Below are positions 56,166-64,000 of a stretch of DNA of 64,000 nt, in pieces. Every line of letters starts with the position of its first letter. Position 1 is the stretch's first letter. The position numbers and the translations under genes were made by a program. The stretch covers positions 186,001 to 250,000 of the forward strand of contig CM071589.1 in the NCBI GenBank assembly GCA_036429605.1, given 5' to 3'. The notes beneath the pieces were generated by a model that was given only the letters and a program-made list of their open reading frames with translations, was not told where the DNA came from and searched no databases. Source of the stretch: Cladobotryum mycophilum. Lineage: Eukaryota > Ascomycota > Sordariomycetes > Hypocreales > Hypocreaceae.

Positions 56166-58755
56166 TCAGCCACTAAACTTACAATAGTCCAGATTGTTGG
56201 GATGGTTGCCTGCCCAGGTTGGGAAGTCAACTGCTTTGCCAGAACCACCGAAAACTGCAAAAGTGGCAATGAACACCATAACTTGAGTTCCACCATCCAG
56301 TGCGGCAGAAATCAGGTAGTTCCACTTTACGAACCATTGGGGGCGATATCGTCTCAAGTATAGCTGACCAAAAGCGCCGAGGATGTAGTAGCTGGTAGTT
56401 GATGCATTCAACCCGACGAAAAGGTAGCCCAAATACCATAGAATGATGGCTGTGTTAAGGTACGACCAGATGCGCTGATGTGGGAAAAGTCGATGCATGA
56501 TATAAAATGGTAGTGGTGCTAAGAAACCGATCAAGTATGCCAAGGTCACCCATTGGTAACGAGCACCGACTGAGAACATCTTGGGAGCGATAGCCCAAGC
56601 AATGGCAAGCGTGTTGAATTGCTGCACATTTTGTCCGGACCACACGTTTGTACCTTCGGCTGATTTGATGATGGGTGCTTGGTTCTCAATGATTCTATGA
56701 GTATTGATTAGACGAGTTCAAGTGGATGTTGAAACGGGTGATGCCAACTTACGTGATCATCATCACATAGTTGAGAAGAGCGCCGACGACGCAACCAATA
56801 ACTTGACTGACAAAGGTAGCCTTGGGAGATAGCTTATTCTGCTGCGCTAACTTGAGATCACGAAGAAGTAAGAAGCCCTGGCTGAGGGCATTGTAGGTGT
56901 ATGTTGTAAAGTACATGTTGGCTATAACTTCATTAGTCTGCTTCCCTATGCATCATATTGAATGGAATGGTGACATACCTAGAGGCCGCCCTGGGAACAT
57001 GTAGCCAGCAAGCATTTGGAAGATTGGTTGCAAGTTGAAGCCGAAACCTGTGATGGCATATTGCGCGCCGAAGAAGACCATGAAAATGGCAAGGAAAATG
57101 GTCGACATGATGAATCCCCACCAAGGGAGAGTAGACTTCATCACATACAAACAAACGATACCAACGATCCAACTGACTGCGAAAACCACAAAGTACCAGC
57201 TGCTGGGGACTTCGTCGTAATCAACCATGAGCTTGTAATGGGGATCAATGCTGGGGTCATTGCGAATCTTGTCCTTTTCTTCTTTTGTTCGACCTCCGGT
57301 CTTCTTCCAAAAGCATACCTCGACGGGTCGAGTGCGCCTTTCAGAGTATCCAGTGTTAGCCAAGCCCATCCTAGTCTAACTTCTGAGTAATTCCACAGTA
57401 GCATGTGGACAAACGTAGCGGTAAGACCGGCATTGGACGTAATGAGATAGTTGATGTATGTCGCAGTCAGGTAAGGCGCACCCAACTGGTCAATCATGGT
57501 GCTGTTGACCTTGAAGTCGGTTGTCATGATGATCGTTTCATTATATTCCACATGGTTGGTCAAATTCGAAGATTGATCGTAGAGCAATTGAGACATGAAG
57601 GGGAAATCTTTGGCTCTCCAAATATTGCTATAATAGAGAGCCATGGAGAGGATGATTCCCCCCATGTAGCCGATGTAACTGTTGAACAATGTCTGAAGTG
57701 GCATCGCAAGTGGTGATCCGAAGCCGGCAATGTAGTTCCAGTCAAAACAGATGGATAGGAACCCCATGCCCTCATTACCTTGTGCACCACCGAAGAGATT
57801 AGTGAAGACGGGGTTCGTCCGGTCAATCAAGCAGAAGATGGATACACCAGACAAAAGCGGAAATATGTACTGCCAGTAGTTAGCTCTATTGGCACAATTG
57901 CCTCTGATGGAGAAAGCTCACCTCGGGAAACCACTCCCAGACAAATATTGCAACAAATACAATCCAGAAGATGTTGAATCTCCTCTTAGTCTCGGCCTTG
58001 GGCTTGTGCAAAGTCTCCATGACCGTAGTGATTGGCAGATTGGCAGGATAGAGCATCTTGGTGGGGTACAACAGGACATCTCTCATCATTCCAGCCACGC
58101 CGAATCCAATGATTTGCGAAGATAGAGTGATGAAGACGCCTGCCACATGATTCGGATACCCTCCATACCACAACTTTTGCACCGCCAGCGCTTCTGTAGA
58201 CAATGCAGACACGGACGCTGCCGATGCCATCAGAACTGCTGCAGTGTGTTCCTTTCGATTCCATGGGAATGGGTTGAGAAAGCGACCGATGAGTCCCGTT
58301 CGTGGGATAATCGACGACATTGCGGTACCCAAGGCTTGGGCAAGGACTGTCAAGAACATGACGGAGACGTAGACAACTTGAGGCTTGAAATACATGATTT
58401 CCTGCAAAACGGCGCCGAAGGTAGAGAGGCCAATACCTAGACTGCAATTAGTAGATATGCGACGATGCAAACAGTAGAACTTACCGATGAAGAACATGCG
58501 AAAGGTCCACGGGCTGAGAGTATTGTCATCGTCCACGTGAATGACATGTGTGACAATATCTTCTGCGGTTTCGAGGGGACCGACGTCCTCTCCAGGACCA
58601 TGAAGGTTTTCCGGATCGACATAGCTATCAATCACTCCCTCATTGAAAGAGGTTGTTTTGCTGAAAATGTCCTTTTCGCCGCTCCGCTGGCTGTTGGCAT
58701 CATCGGTAGGCCTGCGCTGTATCGGACCGTCGGTCTTTTCAGATATTGACGCCAT
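56166..58755 (-). CDS. Oligopeptide transporter (OPT family), one frame discontinuity
   Basis: Proton-coupled transporter of small peptides or peptide-like metabolites, about 14-16 membrane segments. Exons: 58755-58485, 58436-57922, 57869-56979, 56921-56753 and 56694-56166; introns 48, 52, 57 and 58 bp. Family blocks include GLSTFGAVLQEIMYFKPQ, NRKEHTAAVLMAS, WYGGYPNHVAGVF and DPHYKLMVDYDEVP. The third exon holds a break at A4 57309-57312: one more base gives 791 residues with an FWKK...DPSIDPHYKLM join resembling relatives. Alternatively a 68-nt intron (GTATGC...CCCAG, 57251-57318) also restores frame but deletes that conserved linker. The cytosolic N-terminus is hydrophilic and acidic. The N-terminal 48-nt intron is stop-free and in phase. 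Confidence 0.87.
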
Positions 58756-60357
58756 ATTTTGTGGATAGATTGAAGGAGAGACCAGCCGGAAACAAAAGCC
58801 GCTGCCTTTGCACCCTCAGCAGGAAGAGGGTATTGGGCGATGCCTCATATATGGCCATTTGTCGCGCAGTTGCATCCTGGCGGTCACTACGCCTGTGAGA
58901 CAAACATGAGTGCATAGCGAGACTCAGCGCCACAAACAGACCGGTTTGGCCGATGTATCCGTTTTCTAGATAGACACGGCGGCCTCGGCCGTTAGCAGAA
59001 GCAAATATAGAACTTTGGCCGCGCGTGGGTTACAAAAGGGCCTTTTGCTGATCCTCCAATTCAAGATCAAGCCTCGGGCAACATGGCCACATATGTCTCC
59101 CGTTTGCTTTATTCTCCCCACACAGACGAGGAACGATAAAGAAGCTTAGCATTGCATTGCCGGGGTCCCTCCCTTCATCTACCCAATGCTTGGTTGACGG
59201 GCGTTGCGTCCTTCCTAAATCGAGAGCAGATTGTGTTGCAACATGAGACAGACCTTATCGAATACGGGACGGGGTATCGCCCTCCCCCATCCATTAATTG
59301 GTTGACGGAAAAGACGGCACAGCAGCCAGATCTTTGGGCAAAAGTACCGCAGTAATAGCACACTTCTGCACTCCCTACCTTCAGTGTGACACCCCAGGAG
59401 GTGCAGGTGCCACTTGATAACCGTAATTCTCGAGTGATAATCGCACTTTGTGCTTCATAGCCCTGCCAGTATCTCTCAGCGTGCGCAATTCTTCCACGGG
59501 CTTATCTTGCAACTAGATGTCCAAGAGGACATAATTCATCAACCGGCGCTGTCATCATAGCGGACCTAGTGAAATAGAGCCGGGACGGAGCCGAAGGATC
59601 AACGGCGTCGATTCAACACTCAATCATAATGCATCAGCGCTCCTTATCAGGAAAATTGTCCCCAGATCGTAGGTTGGTATGGCGGAACCTTACACGCTAC
59701 ACTAACCACTTCGATTCCCTCTGGCAAGCCCCACATTTTACTTCCAAATTAATACCTATGGGATTTCTGGAATGGACCAACACGCATGGTCCTAGGAGCC
59801 ACACCTCCATCTTCGGCAGCGAATATTCCGATTAACCAGGCGAGTCAAGGGAAATATTGGCGAACTTTTGTACGAAAAGGGATCCTTTGTGGCAAACGTG
59901 ACGTAAAGAGAGGTTGCGATTCATATAAATCGCGCTCAAGAATAGATTGAAGGAATCCGATCGACGAGAGTTAACGAACAGACCGACCATGATTCGTGAG
60001 AAATCCTTGACCAAGCAGCCGACGTGGGTGTTGAACCGGATTGTCGGCTTCTCCAGGGTCTGAAATGGAGGAAGACATAACCAATGCAACATGAGATCTC
60101 AATGTCTCACAGCGGATGTCCATGAAGAACCAACCACAGATCTCTTGACAGTCACAATGCATATCACGGCGATTGCCTATTTGAAGAATTGTGGATCTGG
60201 GCTTTAGAGAAAAGTATAGTAGTAGACATTAGCAGTTTGGTATGTGAGGGACTTTGCCCTTGTGAGGTATCACGGTTAATCTAGGTGTTGTACAAAGAAA
60301 GTGGGAAACGTGTGTAGACGTCTCGTCAGGGACTGTCATTGCAGAGACGAGCTCCCC
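58756..60357. other. Intergenic
   Basis: OPT promoter and 3' region of the FUSC-type gene, 1.6 kb. A CGGCCTCGGCCG inverted motif lies near 58979-58990 (CGG...CCG). Short open frames at 59152-59355 and 59629-59835 have no known motif. Confidence 0.45.
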
Positions 60358-63338
60358 TTATGCCTGGCTGTCCCATGGATAGATAACATGGGACTCGCCA
60401 AGTGTCTCCTTCAGCACCACCACCAAGTCGTCAACAATAGTCAAGAACCTTAGATACGACGATAAAGCGACACAATATCGTCTATACTTCTCGTCTCGTA
60501 TCAACTCCATGCTCAGTTCTGGCTTCTCATTCTCTGCGTGCCATGCCTCAAAGCAGTTTTGAACCAACGGCGTCGGTAATCTCTCGGGCAAAGGCGAACC
60601 CGTCCTCAGGGACTGCTCAATGATGGAAAGCACAGCCATGATGCTTCCAATATTACGCTCGTCCATTAGACCGCTTGTGCGGACCATGCGATCCTGCAGT
60701 TCCTTGGGCAAGGCCGCGGACATGAATAGGAGTCTTCCGAGTGCCTGATTCGTGTGCTGGCACAACTCCTGCACCTGGCACAGGCTCTTTTGATCGAACG
60801 GGCCAGGGCTTAGCTCAACTTTAATCAAGCTGATTGAACCAGTCAGCGAGAACAAAGTCTCCGAAAGCTCCAGGGAGAATTTCTGCGCCGCTTGACCCAA
60901 TGGGCTCCCTTCCTCCGATCGATTCCAGTGGGAGAGTAGAAGTGCATAATGGTCAGATAGTGTTCGCACGGTGTTGGCAAGCGTCTTTTGAACGTGCTCG
61001 GTGGCTGAAGGGGTCCGTGGGAATAGTTGGACAATAATAGCAGCAACAAAGCCCAGCAGGACGGTAACCAAACGCTTCCAAAATGCCACATAACCAATGC
61101 CAGGGAGTCCGTATTGCGCGATGTGGTGTTCGTCCCAACTGAAGCCAATAATCAGGGCGAAAGTGGCGCCGGCCATGATGGTTGCTTGGGCGTAGGCCGG
61201 CGGCAGGAATACACGCCACCAGATTAGTATGAAAGCCATAAGTGCCGTGATGGCAGCCATGCCATATGGATTGCCATTGCCGTGAGCAGACCCGATATAC
61301 CAAGCTATCAGACCCATCAAACCTCCAATTATCGTACCTAAAAGTCTGGAAACGAGAGAAAAGGTGAAATCGGCCATGTAGAAGAGCAGACACGTTTGCG
61401 CTGTAATGACAGCCCAGATACCCTTTTCACGATAAAAGAAACCAGCTGTGTGGGGAAGCACCGCAGGGATCGAAGTGGCAAGCGTCACGACAACCATACG
61501 AATAGCATATAAACCCGCCGGATTGATGAGCCATGTATAGACACTACCAATGGCGTATCCCAGTCCACTCTTCCGAACTCGAGTCTTAGTGCCCTGGCTT
61601 TGACGCAGTCTTCGGTGAGCCTCTTCAAGGGCATCGGGGTCGACGGTATCGTCGCTGGCTAGGCCCGCAACAGGAATAGAAACCTTGCCACGAATCATCC
61701 AGTCAACAGCATATTGCAGACGAGTCGGGAGCCAAAGACGAGTCTCTCTTCGTGATTTCATGAGTTCAATAAGGTACTCCAGCAATCCCTCCATCGCGTC
61801 AGCGCTGCCAAACATGCGCTCCTCGACAACCATGGAGAGAACCATGCCAGCGAGAGAGTAGGGTCCAAGAGCATCCGTAGCCTTGAATCTTCCGTCCTTA
61901 TCGAAGAGATCGGCGTGGTTTTTGAGAACAGCCTCGGTGGTGTTGGTGATGCAAGACTCTCGGGCCAACCGCAGTTTTTCCAGTGTTTCTTCGAGCTCCT
62001 GGGTCAATTCGTCGAATCTCTTCTGGGGCGCTCGGAAGTTCCATCGGCAGGTATTAACGGCATGGATACAGTCTGCTGCCACCTTGATAGACTGCGAGCA
62101 AACCTGCAGGACCTCGGCGGTGGTGTTCTTCAGAATTTCCATAGTTTCAGCGCCAATCACATTTTGTTCCGAGGTTTTCAGCGCAGTGATGACTTCCATA
62201 CTCTCGCTCGTCTGGCTACGATCCAGCTCGTGACCATCTTTCTCGGCAATAACACTCTGGCTCAAGTCAACGCTTCCATGCAATCCCGTCTTCTGCGCCT
62301 TTTGCTCAGTTATGATTCCTGCAATTTGAAAGTCAAGCAAGAACAGGCCGGCAAGCATAGTATCCCGAACGCGAGCCTGCAGAGACTTCACGTCATCCGC
62401 GTTCCATCGACCGCGCGAGAGATCCACTGGCAAAAATGCGAGCGACGGTTCCATCATCTTAAAAACGTTGATGATATTGCCCTTGGCGGCTTGTAGGTGC
62501 TTCACCTCCACGGGCTCATTGGCAAACCGTCTACGAGTCGCATCCAATGCTACCTCACCCATGCTAACCAGCTGCTCCATCTTGCGAAGCACAACGTATG
62601 AGGTAGACTGTGGGAAAATCAGGAGGGAGCACGCAGCGCCAATGCCGATACCAATAGCGCCAGGCTTCACCAAGACTTGCGCCAGCTTGGAATTGAAAAC
62701 AGAGAGTGTTGGCCCAATCAAAAGGAAGATGTCAATAACAATCATTCCAAAGAGCTGGAGCAGGATGAGCTTGTCGTTGGCACATCGCAAACGTGCTAGG
62801 AAATATATAAAGGCCAAGCACATGACGAAGAAGACGACAGTGACGCGCACATCAAGCATGAATCCCTCATGGACAAGCTTTGTCGCAATAGCTGCAGGGG
62901 GATTCCAGTTGAATTGGCCTCTACTACAGCTAGGTGCCTCAAGGCCTGGAGCCTTGCCAACGTCTCTGCGGCCGGTCGTGCAGCAAGGGCAGCCTTCATG
63001 GAAAGGAGCCCCCAAGCCCAGGCCAGACACATGCCCACAAGGAGCGTTATCATAGCCAGCAAGTAGATGAACAGAATGCCAGCGGGTGGCATGATGTATA
63101 GAACGATCGAAGCGAAGAACGTCGAGACGCCGATATTCTGCAGCGTAGGTTGGATGAATATTAGCAGCGAAGCTGCCCATACCGCCACCCAGCAGCGGAA
63201 GACGACTTTGAGGTCATTGGCGTTGAAGTGGTCGAGCCAGGCGGGCAGTTTTCGTTGTGGTGGGGGAGGCAGTTTGGAGCCGGCATCGTGGGATTCGTTG
63301 CCGGCCCGAAGAGCCGCTGGGGGAGGCCCCTCGGCCAT
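60358..63338 (-). CDS. FUSC/ArAE_2-type membrane protein (DUF2421/DUF2422), one frameshift
   Basis: Large fungal membrane protein of the aromatic-acid-exporter-like group (brefeldin-A-sensitivity-related). ATG at 63338, single exon to 60358. The first 146 residues (MAEGPPPAAL..., membrane segments with FASIVLYIMPPAGILF) and the remainder (KLVHEGFMLD onward) are in different frames; the break is at G5 62897-62901, and one more base gives 993 residues. Layout: an N-terminal membrane bundle, a soluble helical middle (about 220-560), a second FUSC bundle (GIWAVITAQTCLLFYMADFTFSLV...) and a C-terminal DUF2421 domain. Transport of aromatic acids is the family's suggested role and is not shown here. 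The break is the same kind as in the PKS. Confidence 0.87.
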
Positions 63339-64000
63339 TTTCTACTCGTGTTGCGCTTGCTTGTCGATGCCGTCCTTGACTGGTAGGCGTTGAGACTCTG
63401 TGTCTGTCGCAAGTTAGTTTGCGCCGCTGATCAGATTATTCGCCGTTTGGAGGTCCAACGCCCCCCAATCGCTATCTTGCTAAGGAGAACCAGAGTCTTA
63501 CCTTGATCGAGTTTGTGACAAGACGGGATTTAAAGGAAAGTTATCGGTAAAACTCGACAGAGATGATCATCAAAAAGGAGTGTGTAGGTGAAAAGAATTG
63601 CACCACGCGAGATGCAACAATTAATGGGAATTTAGCAGCACCAACACGCTTAACGATACGCAAAATCTTTAACTAGAAAAGGGTCAAGCGAAGCCTCCGT
63701 CGGGGTTTATCTACGCTAGAACATGCAGATCTACCCAGTGGGAACTGCCGGAAGGACCCCGACAACCCCAATCCTGCGAGTAAGACAATCCCTCTATTCG
63801 CCATGGCCCTGCTTGGCTAGTTGCTGCTTCAGTGTGGAGGTGTTGAAATGAACCCTGTAACCCTACTGACCGAGCATATTCGGCTGTCGGCTACAGAGTG
63901 GAAGAGTAATCATACGGATTGTTCAGACCGGTGCCTGGAGGAGAATCATCAAGTTTGAAGATGTCGAGATAAGATACAGATATCATCACGCTTAGATGTT
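63339..64000. other. Upstream region of the FUSC-type gene to window end
   Basis: Promoter and leader of the membrane protein. No further gene is visible before the window ends. Confidence 0.4.

Noticed and set aside
57327..57369. Intron with GTTAGA donor and GCTAAC branch in the OPT gene
   Set aside because: It would be only 43 nt and leads into the wrong frame for the conserved DPHYKLM block.
1..64000. CRISPR arrays, bacterial operons or prophage
   Set aside because: Short spliceosomal introns and fungal gene families show nuclear fungal DNA; no direct-repeat/spacer array was seen.

Overview
The window is nuclear DNA of a filamentous ascomycete (Pezizomycotina, most likely a Sordariomycete; a hypocrealean fungus would fit, but I cannot fix the genus). 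The evidence is widely spaced genes on both strands, introns of about 48-90 bp with GTRNGT-type donors and CTAAC/CTGAC branch sites, and a fungal gene repertoire: type I iterative PKS, Zn2Cys6 regulator, sedolisin, GH92/GH128, STAND-type NTPase, OPT transporter and an FUSC/ArAE_2-like membrane protein. All exon limits were worked out by hand from splice signals and reading frame.

Layout. 1-3.7 kb is gene-poor, with the wreck of a 2-oxoglutarate/Fe(II) oxygenase and an imperfect inverted repeat. 3.7-9.1 kb holds a 6-methylsalicylic-acid-synthase-type PKS whose frame is broken three times. 9.4-15 kb holds two secreted glycosidases on the minus strand (GH92 mannosidase, GH128 glucanase). 16-25 kb holds an M61-type peptidase diverging from a DAO-type FAD oxidoreductase, then a Zn2Cys6 regulator and an FAD monooxygenase in the same direction. 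25-32 kb holds a ZIP zinc transporter, an S33-type peptidase with two in-frame stops, a zinc-finger DEDDh exonuclease and an SDR. 32.5 kb has an intron-containing tRNA-Ala. 34.6-45 kb has a Cys-rich GPI-type surface protein, a 1,844-residue lipase-NACHT-ankyrin protein, a two-TM protein (DUF6601-like) and a glutathionyl-hydroquinone-reductase-type GST. 46-64 kb has a sedolisin, an HxxxDG acyltransferase, an F-box-like gene with an in-frame TGA, ESCRT-III Vps24, an EthD protein, an OPT transporter and the FUSC-type protein.

The window reads as an accessory, partly decaying region. The secondary-metabolism-type genes (PKS, TF, FMO, DAO, SDR, acyltransferase, EthD, OPT) are scattered among secreted hydrolases rather than packed in one cluster; only the TF/FMO pair looks like a compact unit. 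Two kinds of gene break recur. Five frameshifts in three long genes fit loss of one base from a homopolymer; four of the five are a G/C run of five where six would keep frame. Nonsense codons in the S33 gene and the oxygenase relic fit C-to-T change at CpA, as in RIP. The first kind may be sequencing or assembly error, the second is more likely biological. The most unusual intact gene is the lipase-NACHT-ankyrin protein, with a Walker B lacking Asp, a poly-Glu linker and a Q/P/Y-rich tail.
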